A stretch of DNA of 9,920 nt from an uncultured Muribaculum sp. (GTDB lineage: Bacteria > Bacteroidota > Bacteroidia > Bacteroidales > Muribaculaceae), in the NCBI GenBank assembly GCA_947573015.1, contig CANPDS010000070.1, forward strand, positions 1 to 9,920. The letters are read 5' to 3'. Positions 1 through 7,368 of the stretch are shown here, piece by piece; the stretch's first letter is position 1, and each line of letters begins with the position of its first letter. The notes under the pieces were generated by a model. It saw only the letters and a program-made list of their open reading frames with translations. It did not search any database and was not told the origin of the DNA. A program made the translations under genes and the position numbers.

Positions 1-31
1 CAAATGTATGGATAAGTTTTGAATTGACAAT
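1..31 (-). promoter_or_regulatory. candidate Bacteroidetes-type promoter firing leftward out of the window
   Basis: Read on the minus strand, positions 8 to 1 give TACATTTG, an exact match to the Bacteroidetes -7 box TAnnTTTG. A weak -33-like ATTG lies at 31-28, 19 bases upstream, a spacing usual for this promoter class. It would drive a gene to the left of the window, which cannot be seen. The surrounding DNA is very AT-rich, so chance matches are more likely here than elsewhere. This is an inference from motif match and spacing only. Confidence 0.25.
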
Positions 32-182
32 AGCTTTTTGAAGAAAAATTCACCATTTCACACTATTTAACATATGCAACAATAATACCTACTGATTATC
101 AACAGATTATAAATAAGCATCTAAAACATCAAGATTGCAAACAAATTACAAAATATGCACAAAATGATGCAACGATATTATT

Positions 183-202
183 TTAAGTTAAATTTAACTT
201 AA
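183..202. repeat. 20-bp perfect palindrome in AT-rich intergenic DNA
   Basis: TTAAGTTAAATTTAACTTAA is identical to its own reverse complement, and the symmetry stops at both ends. It contains no G/C pairs apart from one G and one C, so as an RNA hairpin it would be weak. As duplex DNA it has the form of a binding site for a dimeric repressor or activator. It lies about 175 bases to the right of a possible leftward -7 box at 1-8, rather far for a classical operator. The function is unknown. Confidence 0.6.
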
Positions 203-235
203 TCGATATTACAACACTAAATCATCCTGTAACAC

Positions 236-380
236 AATTGTATTCACTATTCCGAAATGCCATATGCCTGTCATCGCAGCAAAATGGCATCGTTCTACAG
301 TCATCGGAGAGCATTCGGTATGCTCCGGTGCCCCGAGATCTCTGGAAGTTCCGAGATCTCATAAAATCCTGAGCCCCCCT
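236..380. other. non-coding segment with three inverted repeats, possible structured RNA
   Basis: Base composition shifts to roughly balanced GC here although no gene is visible. Three inverted repeats follow one another. ATGCCAT at 257-263 pairs with ATGGCAT at 284-290. CGG plus AGCAT at 305-314 (AG bulge) pairs with ATGCTCCG at 320-327. GAGATCTC at 335-342 pairs with the same self-complementary word at 353-360, with GGA (344-346) pairing to TCC (350-352) inside. The larger direct repeat CCGAGATCTC occurs at 333-342 and 351-360. None is followed by a T-run in either direction, so these are not simple terminators. The segment could be a small RNA, a leader, or decayed sequence. Orientation cannot be decided. 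Confidence 0.35.
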
Positions 381-424
381 AAAAAAACAGTATCCCCCGA
401 AACTCAATGAGCTTCGGAGGATAC
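381..424 (-). terminator. intrinsic terminator of the tricorn-like protease gene
   Basis: The minus-strand RNA from 424 to 390 folds into a continuous 16-pair stem with a 3-base AUU loop. It is followed after CUG-type spacing by seven consecutive U residues (the A-run at 381-387). Two of the pairs are G-U wobbles on this strand, but become A-C mismatches when the plus strand is folded. The hairpin is therefore better formed for leftward transcription. It begins 24 bases after the stop codon of the protease gene, exactly where a terminator is expected. Confidence 0.93.
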
Positions 425-447
425 GTATGCAAAATAGTGGAACAATC

Positions 448-3400
448 TTATTTTTTAGCAGCATCGATGTCGCGCAGGAGCTCCTGAACTGCGACTTCAA
501 GCTGACGGTCACGACCTTTCACCACTTCGGCAGGATCGTTGGCCACCTTTATATCCGGTTCAAGCTGTGAATTTTCCAGATATGTGCCCTCGGCAGTACG
601 GTAGCCAATTACAGGGATACCAAATATCAGCGAAGGATCCTGAAGAGTCTCCCAGTTGACAGAAGTCATCGTGCCGGGAACAGGCATACCCACGAGCTTG
701 CCCATACCTTTATGCTTGTATACCCATGGAGTGCCGTGGGCATTGCTATAGTTGGCCTCACACTGAAGCATGATGCTCGGTTTGTTCCAACGGCGCGACG
801 GCATATCGCATACATCGACACCACGGATCACCTGAGTCAGATATTTGTCGCCACTGAACAGCACCTCAATATCCTCGTGTAGACGCCCACCGCCATTCCA
901 TCGGGTATCGATCACAATACCCTCCTTATCAACATACTTGCCAAGGAGGTCGGTATATATGGTGCGGAAACTTCCATCGTCCATGGAGCGTAGATGCACA
1001 TAGCCCAGACGGCCACCAGACAGACGTTCGGTATCGGCCTCGCGCTGCTTCACCCAACGGCGGTAGAGCAGATCGTTCATTTTAGCAGCACCTATGGGAA
1101 GCACCACCTCCTCTACACTGTCGCCGCCGTCATTGCGGAGAGTAACGAGAGTCTTCTTTCCGGCAACGTCGGCAAGAAGCGCAGTATAGTCGGTTGAAGC
1201 GTCGATAGCCACGCCATTGATCTTCTCTATTACAGAGCCTTTCTTAAGCATGGTATTGGCATGGTCGAACGGACCACCCTCGACCACCTCAGCTACCAGC
1301 AGACCCTTGCCGGTATAATCCCAATCGAAAATCAAACCGAGCGAAGCAGTGCGCTCACCGGATCCCGACGGGTAATAGCGTCCACCGGTATGCGACACGT
1401 TAAGCTCGCCAAGCATTTCCGACAGAAGGTCGGCAAAATCGTAATTGTTGTTGATATGGGGAAGGAATTTACGATAGGCATCGGTCATCGCCTTCCAATT
1501 GACACCATGCATACCCTTTTCATAGAATCGGGCAGCCTCTTCCTGCTTCACATAGTCGAACATATATTCACGCTCGGCCTGCGGATCAATCTTCATAACG
1601 GCAGAATATGTGATAGGCTTGATACTCTCGGATCCGATAGTCATCTTGCCCAGCCCGTCAGAGCCAAGGAGATAGATCGCAGAAGCCTCCTTGTCGGTCT
1701 CCATGCGGCGATACTTGTAGCCGAGTTTCTTGGCCATGGAGGTCTCATGCTTGCGGAGGTCGGTTTTCCAGAGGTCGTAGCCATCATCAAACTTCGCAAA
1801 GAAGTAGAGCACATCGCCATCCTTGGTGATCATGAAATCGCCAAGCGATGATGACATGGGGGTGACACGCACAATGCGGTCGCGAATGCCGTCAAGCTCC
1901 ACGTTTATCACTGAATCTGCCTCCGCCTCCTTCTTCTTATCATCCTTTTTCTTGTCGGATTTTTTCTTGTCATCATCCTTTTTAGCGGCTTTCTCCTTAT
2001 CCTCTTTCTGCTGCTTCTCAAGTTGCTTCAGGAGTTCGTAATCCTCTTTCGACAGGCGGTACTTATCATAGGCGTCGCGATTAAGGAACACAAGCATTAC
2101 ATCTTCCTGAGAGCCCCAGCTCGCATGGCTGCGCATACCGTAACGGTCCGAACCAAACACGATAGCATTCCCGTCGAGAGCCCATCGCGGCGCCGAGTCG
2201 AAGTATGACGAGCGTGTGATATTTGTAACGACAGGCTTGCCGGTAGTGTTGACAATAGCCACGTCGGAGTATGGCTCATGACCGTTGCCGGTAAGCTCGA
2301 ATGTGATCCATCGGCTGTCGGGCGACCAACGGTAGGTGAAGCCTCCGTCGCGTTCGGGATTGGGGGATCCATCGGTGATCTGGCGCACCTTCTTTGAATC
2401 GACATCCATCACCATCAGCTTGTTACGATCCTGAATGAAAGCGAGCTGCTTGCCGTCGGGCGAATACTGCGGACATGTGCGCTCCACATTATCCTTGAAC
2501 AGCGGACGCTCGCTCACGGTGGTGGCATTGGGGAAATTAAGATCGTCCTTGCGGTCGATCGACGCCTGATAGAGCGCATAATGACCATCGCGCTCGCTTA
2601 CATATACTATACTGCGGTTGTCGGGATTCCATGTCACCATACCCTCCGCCTCGGGAGTCTGAGTGATCTGCTTGGTGGTATTGTACTCGACCGAAGTGAC
2701 GAATATATCGCCACGGTTGGAAAATGCCACCTGCTTGCCGTCAGGCGACACCTGTGCACCGTCGGAAGAACGCACAGAGGCCTTGTAGCCGGGTATCTCC
2801 TCATCGATAGTGACATCCACAGCCACCTTACGGGGAGCGGCGCCACCCTTCTTGGTATAAAGTTCGCCATCGTAGGTAAATGCCAGCACACCATCACCGC
2901 TCATCGACAGGAAACGCACCGGATGAGTAGTGAAATTGGTGACTTTGGTCATTTTCGACGGATTATCGATAGGAAACGACCATACGTTGAGCGATTTATC
3001 ACCATTACGCTCGCTTATGAAATAGGCAGTGGCGCCATCGGGCGAAACTACCGGATTCAGATCCTCCCCACCCCGTTCGGTAAGGTTGGTATGCTTTCCG
3101 GTGGCCACATCATAGCGCCATACATCGCGGGTAACCGAGGATGTGTGATGCTTGCGCCATATGTCCTCCATTCCCTTACGATCCTGATACAGAAACCATT
3201 TACCATCTGGTGACCAGCTCATTGCCTCGGCAGGCGAGGCAAGCATGCGTGTGGTACGACCACCCTTCACCGGCACCTTGTATACCTCGCTCAGACGAGC
3301 CGATGGGAAAAGTGCGCTCTCGGCTGGATCCTGCAATGCAGCTGAGAATATCACATAAGCGCCATCGGGCGAGAATGCCACAGGCACTTCCTTGGCAGAA

Positions 3401-3714
3401 TTGCGCGTCAGACGCACGGGGGTACCCCCATCGCGGTCCATCACAAAAATATCGAAACTACCCTCACGGTCAGAAGCAAAAGCGATCTTTTTGCTGTCGG
3501 GCGACCATACAGGAGCCGATTCGTGCGAATCGAGAGTAGTGAGGCGAGTGGCTGTGCCACCGGCTACGGGAACGGTGAATATATCGCCCTTATATGTAAA
3601 GGCAATGCATGAACCGTCGGGGGCAATCGCCGCATCGCGCATCCAGAGCGGAGTGACGCCATAGGATGCCAGTGCGACAGCGCCCAATGAGATAGTAGTG
3701 AGCAGTCGTGACAT
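448..3714 (-). CDS. secreted tricorn-like S41 family serine protease
   Basis: This 1088-residue protein resembles the archaeal tricorn protease (about 1070 residues), which trims peptides. Residues 1-16 look like a signal peptide (possible cut after ALA at 14-16), so it probably works in the periplasm. Residues 40-525 carry about ten beta-propeller repeats of the WSPDGK/AF type. Residues 564-600 are a Lys/Asp-rich linker. A PDZ domain lies near 788-865 and the S41 catalytic domain near 895-1060. The expected catalytic set is present: Ser774-His775 in SHTGG, the GGG loop at 941-943, nucleophile Ser990 in NYSNAHG, and Glu1047 in ENSQLEPDI. Spacings closely match tricorn S745/H746, S965 and E1023 (recalled values). 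The residue after the nucleophile is Asn991 instead of Asp. The start ATG follows a TA-rich tract with no Shine-Dalgarno. A strong terminator follows the stop. The family call is firm; the substrate is unknown. Confidence 0.95.
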   Translation of the reverse strand: MSRLLTTISLGAVALASYGVTPLWMRDAAIAPDGSCIAFTYKGDIFTVPVAGGTATRLTTLDSHESAPVWSPDSKKIAFASDREGSFDIFVMDRDGGTPVRLTRNSAKEVPVAFSPDGAYVIFSAALQDPAESALFPSARLSEVYKVPVKGGRTTRMLASPAEAMSWSPDGKWFLYQDRKGMEDIWRKHHTSSVTRDVWRYDVATGKHTNLTERGGEDLNPVVSPDGATAYFISERNGDKSLNVWSFPIDNPSKMTKVTNFTTHPVRFLSMSGDGVLAFTYDGELYTKKGGAAPRKVAVDVTIDEEIPGYKASVRSSDGAQVSPDGKQVAFSNRGDIFVTSVEYNTTKQITQTPEAEGMVTWNPDNRSIVYVSERDGHYALYQASIDRKDDLNFPNATTVSERPLFKDNVERTCPQYSPDGKQLAFIQDRNKLMVMDVDSKKVRQITDGSPNPERDGGFTYRWSPDSRWITFELTGNGHEPYSDVAIVNTTGKPVVTNITRSSYFDSAPRWALDGNAIVFGSDRYGMRSHASWGSQEDVMLVFLNRDAYDKYRLSKEDYELLKQLEKQQKEDKEKAAKKDDDKKKSDKKKDDKKKEAEADSVINVELDGIRDRIVRVTPMSSSLGDFMITKDGDVLYFFAKFDDGYDLWKTDLRKHETSMAKKLGYKYRRMETDKEASAIYLLGSDGLGKMTIGSESIKPITYSAVMKIDPQAEREYMFDYVKQEEAARFYEKGMHGVNWKAMTDAYRKFLPHINNNYDFADLLSEMLGELNVSHTGGRYYPSGSGERTASLGLIFDWDYTGKGLLVAEVVEGGPFDHANTMLKKGSVIEKINGVAIDASTDYTALLADVAGKKTLVTLRNDGGDSVEEVVLPIGAAKMNDLLYRRWVKQREADTERLSGGRLGYVHLRSMDDGSFRTIYTDLLGKYVDKEGIVIDTRWNGGGRLHEDIEVLFSGDKYLTQVIRGVDVCDMPSRRWNKPSIMLQCEANYSNAHGTPWVYKHKGMGKLVGMPVPGTMTSVNWETLQDPSLIFGIPVIGYRTAEGTYLENSQLEPDIKVANDPAEVVKGRDRQLEVAVQELLRDIDAAKK

Positions 3715-3736
3715 ATATATATATTGACTATATATA
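3713..3736. repeat. TA-dinucleotide tract abutting the protease start codon
   Basis: Twelve bases of uninterrupted AT repeat (3713-3724) run into the start codon of the protease gene. A short GAC interruption follows and then another TA run up to 3736. The whole 5' leader next to the start is therefore unstructured A/U, which suits Bacteroidetes translation initiation, where AU-rich leaders replace Shine-Dalgarno pairing. No TAnnTTTG box is present in the gap, so an independent promoter for the protease is not evident. Confidence 0.6.
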
Positions 3737-3756
3737 GAACTGATTTAAATCAGTTC
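3737..3756. repeat. 20-bp perfect palindrome between transglycosylase and protease genes
   Basis: GAACTGATTTAAATCAGTTC equals its own reverse complement. It begins four bases after the transglycosylase stop codon in the direction of transcription and ends 22 bases before the protease ATG. In RNA it would form an 8-pair stem with a UUAA loop. It is not followed by a U-run, only alternating UA, so it is at best a weak terminator. Alternatives are an operator for a dimeric regulator of the protease, or a 3'-end stabiliser or processing hairpin. The symmetry is certain; the role is not. Confidence 0.7.
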
Positions 3757-3760
3757 ATAA

Positions 3761-5416
3761 TTACTTTGGGATCTTCAATGTCTGTCCGGCACGGATATTG
3801 TCGTTCGACAGACCATTTGCCTTACGTATAGCATCAACTGTAGTGCCCGAAGCCTTGGCTATACGGTAGAGGCTCTCACCCTTCCTTACCTTGTGGCTTG
3901 AGTATGAGCCTTTCTTTGATGAAGACTTTGATGAAGAGGCCTTCGGGGCGGTAGATTTTTTTGCTGTAGAAGCTTTGGCTGAAGCCGGTGCGGCGGCCTG
4001 TACGGGAGCGGCCTGCGATTCAGCCGGTGCGGCCTCTGCCAATTCGGAGGATACCGGTGTTTCCTGTACCTTGGCCGCATCCTGAGATGCACTCTCCTGC
4101 GCAGATTTCGACGATCCTACATATACACGCTCGTAAGTGTTGATCTTCAATGACCGCCCACGAGCCACACTGTTTTTACGCAGGCCGTTCCACTTCTTGA
4201 TGTCGGTCACCGACACACCATACTTCTTCGCGATGCCCGAAAGAGTCTCGCCACGCTGCACCTTATGGGTCTTGACCACAAGTTTGGTGGCATATTCTCC
4301 CGAAGAAGCCAGCTCTTCAAGTGTGGTAGGCTCAACCACCGCACGACGCGCATAAAGAGTGGCGTCATGCCCAACTATGCTGTCCTCGCTCATTATATAG
4401 CTATAGACCTGCATCGATGGGAGCACCAGCGAATAAGGACGTATGTCACCGGGAATAATGTCATGACGATACTGCGGATTGAGCACACGTATCTCCTCTA
4501 CCGGGATATTGAGCACGGATGATATCTGCTTGAAATTGACGCGCTTCGACACATGCACCGAGTCAGTGATGATAGGCCGTTTGGCAAGAGCCGGAGAGAT
4601 GCCATGCTGATTGTAATATGTCATCACATAGTTGGCCGCGATAAACGCCGGCACATATCCACGGGTCTCCTGCGGAAGAAAGTAATAGATACTCCAGAAA
4701 TCCTTGTCAGGCTTATTCTCCATGCCGGCGCGGCGCAACGCCTTGTTGACATTGCCCGGTCCGCAATTATATGCAGCGATGGCAAGCGACCAGTCGTTGT
4801 ACATGTTGTAGAGCTGCTTCAGATACTGCGCGGCGGCCTCTGACGAGGCGTAAGGGTCGCGGCGTTCATCGACAAGAGTCGAGATCTCCAGGCCGAGCCC
4901 TCGTGCCGTGGGAAGCATGAACTGCCACAGACCGGTGGCACCGACCCTCGACACTGCATCGGGATTCATAGCCGACTCGATCACAGGCAGATAGCGCAAC
5001 TCCAGAGGCACGCCATGGCGTTCGAGCGCCTGCTCGAAGATAGGCATGTAATAAAGGCTCATGCCCAGCATAGCCTCTACAAGCTCGCGCTTGCGCTGGG
5101 TATACATATTTATATACGAACGCACTACCTGATTATAAGGCATCTCTATGGTAGTCGGGAGTGCCGACAGACGCTTTATATACACCTCATCGGTAGCATT
5201 GAGAGGCTGCGATCTGTCGAAGTTGGTATCAAGCACCGTATAATTCTGGAGATACCAGTTTTGAAGCATTTTATGGGTGTCGGTCTCAAAACTTTCCGGA
5301 TAGGTAATGGTGCTGTCGGATATGGAATGCTTGAGCGACAGGATCGATGGCGCCGGAGCTGCCGCTGCCGACAGGGCCGCACATGCGATAATAATTGATG
5401 AGATTACTTTTTTCAT
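3761..5416 (-). CDS. mltD: MltD-like lytic transglycosylase with LysM repeats
   Basis: This 551-residue exported enzyme should cleave the MurNAc-GlcNAc bond of peptidoglycan, leaving 1,6-anhydro-MurNAc ends. Residues 1-20 form a signal peptide ending AAAA before PAP. A short IIAC sequence at 9-12 resembles a lipobox but sits very early. The SLT/GH23 domain spans about 105-275 with the catalytic Glu147 in PVIESAMNP, GLWQFM at 162-167, AYNCGPGNV at 215-223 and LPQETRGYVP at 247-256. A degenerate LysM-like segment lies near 291-337. Clear LysM domains at about 384-426 and 508-550 bind the glycan and are separated by an Ala/Ser/Lys/Pro-rich linker (433-505). It sits 84 bases after the DUF5683 gene with no visible promoter between them, fitting co-transcription with parAB. 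The start was chosen because the signal peptide begins directly at this Met. Confidence 0.95.
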   Translation of the reverse strand: MKKVISSIIIACAALSAAAAPAPSILSLKHSISDSTITYPESFETDTHKMLQNWYLQNYTVLDTNFDRSQPLNATDEVYIKRLSALPTTIEMPYNQVVRSYINMYTQRKRELVEAMLGMSLYYMPIFEQALERHGVPLELRYLPVIESAMNPDAVSRVGATGLWQFMLPTARGLGLEISTLVDERRDPYASSEAAAQYLKQLYNMYNDWSLAIAAYNCGPGNVNKALRRAGMENKPDKDFWSIYYFLPQETRGYVPAFIAANYVMTYYNQHGISPALAKRPIITDSVHVSKRVNFKQISSVLNIPVEEIRVLNPQYRHDIIPGDIRPYSLVLPSMQVYSYIMSEDSIVGHDATLYARRAVVEPTTLEELASSGEYATKLVVKTHKVQRGETLSGIAKKYGVSVTDIKKWNGLRKNSVARGRSLKINTYERVYVGSSKSAQESASQDAAKVQETPVSSELAEAAPAESQAAPVQAAAPASAKASTAKKSTAPKASSSKSSSKKGSYSSHKVRKGESLYRIAKASGTTVDAIRKANGLSNDNIRAGQTLKIPK

Positions 5417-5500
5417 TGGGCCGTGGAATGACTGGAGGTTAATGAGAGGCAGAGTAAGAGCATTTTCAACCGATACAACAGCGGCGCTGCCGCCACAGCA

Positions 5501-6385
5501 TCAGAAATTCACCGCCCACAGCAGGCCTATGCCCGGCCTTGCGCCACGGGCATCCTGGATGAGAGCCGGTGAGAAGTCGACCGAAAGGTCGGGGGATATA
5601 TCGAAATGAGTCAGCGAGGCATCGACATAGGCATCGACCATCGCCACAAGATATAGTCCGATCATCGATATGATGCAGAGGTCACGGTTGCGGCGGAAGT
5701 AGTCCTTGCGGGCTTTGAATGTTTTTTCAAGCCATGTCTTGTTGAGCTGCGACTCATCAGTATTCGGAGGATAGAAATCCATGTAGGAATTTGTGTTGGG
5801 ATCACTGTCCATCAGGTCGCGGTAGGCCTGTGTATAGTCAGTGAGCATCTGATTGTTCCACGACATGCCGTAGGCAAGACCCATGAATCCGCCCACTACA
5901 AGCGGCAGCTTCCAATAGCGGCGGTTGTAAAGTTGCCCCAACCCGGGGAATAGAGCCGAGAGCCACACGGCACGCTTTGGATCTGGATTGAAATCGCGCA
6001 CCACATAGTCGGGATCAAACCCGGCCATAATGCTGTCGGGCACACAGTTGGTGCATGAATCCACCGGCACTTCTCCCTCCGGAATCACCAGGGTGGCATC
6101 TCCTTCTGTGACAATGGAGTCACCCACCACAAGAGTACGTCCGGCACGTGGCGCGTCGAGCCAGATGCTGTCGGGAAAGGCACTGTAATCTATCTCGGCA
6201 GAATCTACCGGAACTGCCTGTTCCGGAGCTACGGCGACCGGAGCGGGAAGAGGCTCATCTGGAGCGCACAAAGAAGCTGAAAAAATGTTAAAAGGAGTCA
6301 ACAGCGCCATTATCACAGCTATCAGCGTGCATGACGTTGCTCTCCCCGGATTAAATATATATCGTGCTTCCTTATCTTTTTTCAT
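5501..6385 (-). CDS. DUF5683 family membrane protein
   Basis: I start this 294-residue protein at the Met followed by KKDKEARY. The frame stays open to an ATG at 6424, but the 13 extra residues would precede a natural basic N-terminus. Residues 18-41 are hydrophobic (a signal peptide or anchor, possible cut after SLCA). A Pro/Ala/acid-rich stretch (42-135) follows. The DUF5683 core begins near 136 with KRAVWLSALFPGLGQLYNRR, then a hydrophobic segment at 158-174 (PLVVGGFMGLAYGM), a polar middle (180-235) and a second hydrophobic segment at 236-252. The C-terminus, ending in LLWAVNF, is beta-like. DUF5683 proteins are found in Bacteroidetes, often beside parAB and a LysM transglycosylase, as here. 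Their function is not established. The gap to parB is 64 bases with no recognisable promoter. Confidence 0.88.
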   Translation of the reverse strand: MKKDKEARYIFNPGRATSCTLIAVIMALLTPFNIFSASLCAPDEPLPAPVAVAPEQAVPVDSAEIDYSAFPDSIWLDAPRAGRTLVVGDSIVTEGDATLVIPEGEVPVDSCTNCVPDSIMAGFDPDYVVRDFNPDPKRAVWLSALFPGLGQLYNRRYWKLPLVVGGFMGLAYGMSWNNQMLTDYTQAYRDLMDSDPNTNSYMDFYPPNTDESQLNKTWLEKTFKARKDYFRRNRDLCIISMIGLYLVAMVDAYVDASLTHFDISPDLSVDFSPALIQDARGARPGIGLLWAVNF

Positions 6386-6449
6386 TACGTAATATAGCCA
6401 TCCACAACCAGTTATACCTCGCACATCAGCGATGCATGCCGGACGGTGG

Positions 6450-7346
6450 TCACACCTCGGGATGCTTTATAGTGTCAAAGATAGCAATTAATTGTTCAAG
6501 TTCATCCTCGTTCTTGAACGGAAATGTGATTTTCCCGCTCCCCTTGGCATTGCAGGAGAATTGCACCGGCCTACGGAATGAGGCGCTGAGATGCTTCTTC
6601 AGTATATCGTAGTCGTTGGCCTTGGATGAAGAAGGCTTCTGCGAATCGACTGCAAGTCCCTCCTCCTCGGCACGGCGGTATGCCTTGGCAAGCTCCTCGA
6701 CCTTACGCACCGACAGGCCGTGACGGAGTATCTCGTTGTAAAGCTTAAGCTGAAGCGATGGCTGCTCGATCGACAGCAGCGCACGCGCATGCCCCATATC
6801 GACACGCTTGTCGCGAAGGCCAAGCTGCACCTCGGCGGGCAACTTCAGCAGACGCAGGAAGTTGGCGATAGTGGCGCGTTTCTTTCCGATGCGCTCGCTA
6901 AGGCGCTCCTGGGTGAGCTGATACTGGTCAATGAGCTTTTTAAAGGTCAAGGCTATCTCGATCGCGTTAAGGTCCTCACGCTGGATATTCTCGATAAGGG
7001 CCATCTCGGTTAGCTCACTGTCGTTGGCCGTGCGTATGTAGGCTGGCACTGACGTGAGACCGGCCTTTATGGCAGCGCGGTAACGTCGCTCACCGGCTAT
7101 TATCTGGTAAGAGTCGGGGCCGACCTTGCGCAGCGACAGAGGCTGTATGATGCCGAGCTCACGTATCGATACGGCAAGTTCGTCAAGCGCCTCTTCATCG
7201 AATGTCGTTCGCGGCTGGTCAGGATTAGGCGATATCAGCGTTACGTCGATATCGTTGATTGCCGATGAACCTCTTGCGGGCACATCGTCCATAGATATAA
7301 GGGAATCAAGCCCTCGGCCAAGGGCATTGCGTCGGATAGTTGCCAT
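6450..7346 (-). CDS. parB: ParB chromosome partitioning protein
   Basis: This 298-residue protein is a typical ParB/Spo0J, the CTP-dependent clamp that loads at parS sites and spreads along DNA near the origin. The N-terminal ALGRGLDSLI (8-17) is the usual ParA-stimulating region. The ParB/Srx domain contains PNPDQPR (40-46) and the CTP-binding GERRYRA motif (85-91), followed by ENIQREDLNAIE (119-130). A helix-turn-helix lies near 144-166 (TQERLSERIGKKRATIANFL), and GHARALL (185-191) follows. Residues 245-298 form the dimerisation region after a Ser/Lys-rich linker. The gene begins 22 bases after the parA stop, so the two are surely co-transcribed. All key motifs are intact. No full parS site of the TGTTNCACGTGAAACA type was found in the window. 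Confidence 0.97.
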   Translation of the reverse strand: MATIRRNALGRGLDSLISMDDVPARGSSAINDIDVTLISPNPDQPRTTFDEEALDELAVSIRELGIIQPLSLRKVGPDSYQIIAGERRYRAAIKAGLTSVPAYIRTANDSELTEMALIENIQREDLNAIEIALTFKKLIDQYQLTQERLSERIGKKRATIANFLRLLKLPAEVQLGLRDKRVDMGHARALLSIEQPSLQLKLYNEILRHGLSVRKVEELAKAYRRAEEEGLAVDSQKPSSSKANDYDILKKHLSASFRRPVQFSCNAKGSGKITFPFKNEDELEQLIAIFDTIKHPEV

Positions 7347-7368
7347 GTAGGGTCAGATAATATACTGA

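Larger units (their letters stand above)
1..235. other. AT-rich intergenic segment without a gene
   Basis: This stretch is clearly richer in A and T than the coding DNA to its right, and no credible reading frame is present on either strand. It contains a 20-bp perfect palindrome at 183-202. It also has one TTATCAACA word at 96-104 and one TATGGATAA word at 7-15, each one base away from the classical DnaA box TTATCCACA or its complement. It is most simply the upstream control region of a gene beyond the left edge, lying beyond the terminator of the protease gene. No tRNA or other known RNA is recognisable. Confidence 0.6.

Noticed and set aside
1..235. Possible replication origin in the AT-rich region
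   Set aside because: Only two one-mismatch DnaA-like words are present, with no cluster and no dnaA gene or skew evidence in the window, so an origin cannot be supported.
222..512. 96-residue minus-strand open frame spanning the end of the protease gene and the terminator
   Set aside because: It starts inside the protease coding region in another frame, runs through the terminator hairpin and its A-run, and has no domain-like pattern.
1261..1851. Long plus-strand open frame (196 residues) opposite the protease gene
   Set aside because: It lies antisense to a protease with intact domain motifs over the same bases; it is a codon-bias shadow.
2581..3213. Plus-strand open frame of 210 residues opposite the protease propeller
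   Set aside because: It is antisense to clear propeller repeats and has no signal, family motif or regulatory context of its own.
5481..5493. GCGGC/GCCGC hairpin between the DUF5683 and transglycosylase genes
   Set aside because: Only five pairs with a 3-base loop and no U-run, so it is too short to call a terminator or regulatory site.
5854..5862. TGTTCCACG, resembling a parS half-site, inside the DUF5683 gene
   Set aside because: The second half of the palindrome does not match (ACATGCC instead of TGGAACA). A lone half-site in coding DNA is expected by chance.
6386..6424. Upstream ATG at 6424 as the start of the DUF5683 gene
   Set aside because: It would place 13 extra residues ahead of the basic MKKDKEAR start that precedes the hydrophobic export segment; the downstream Met is the more natural start.
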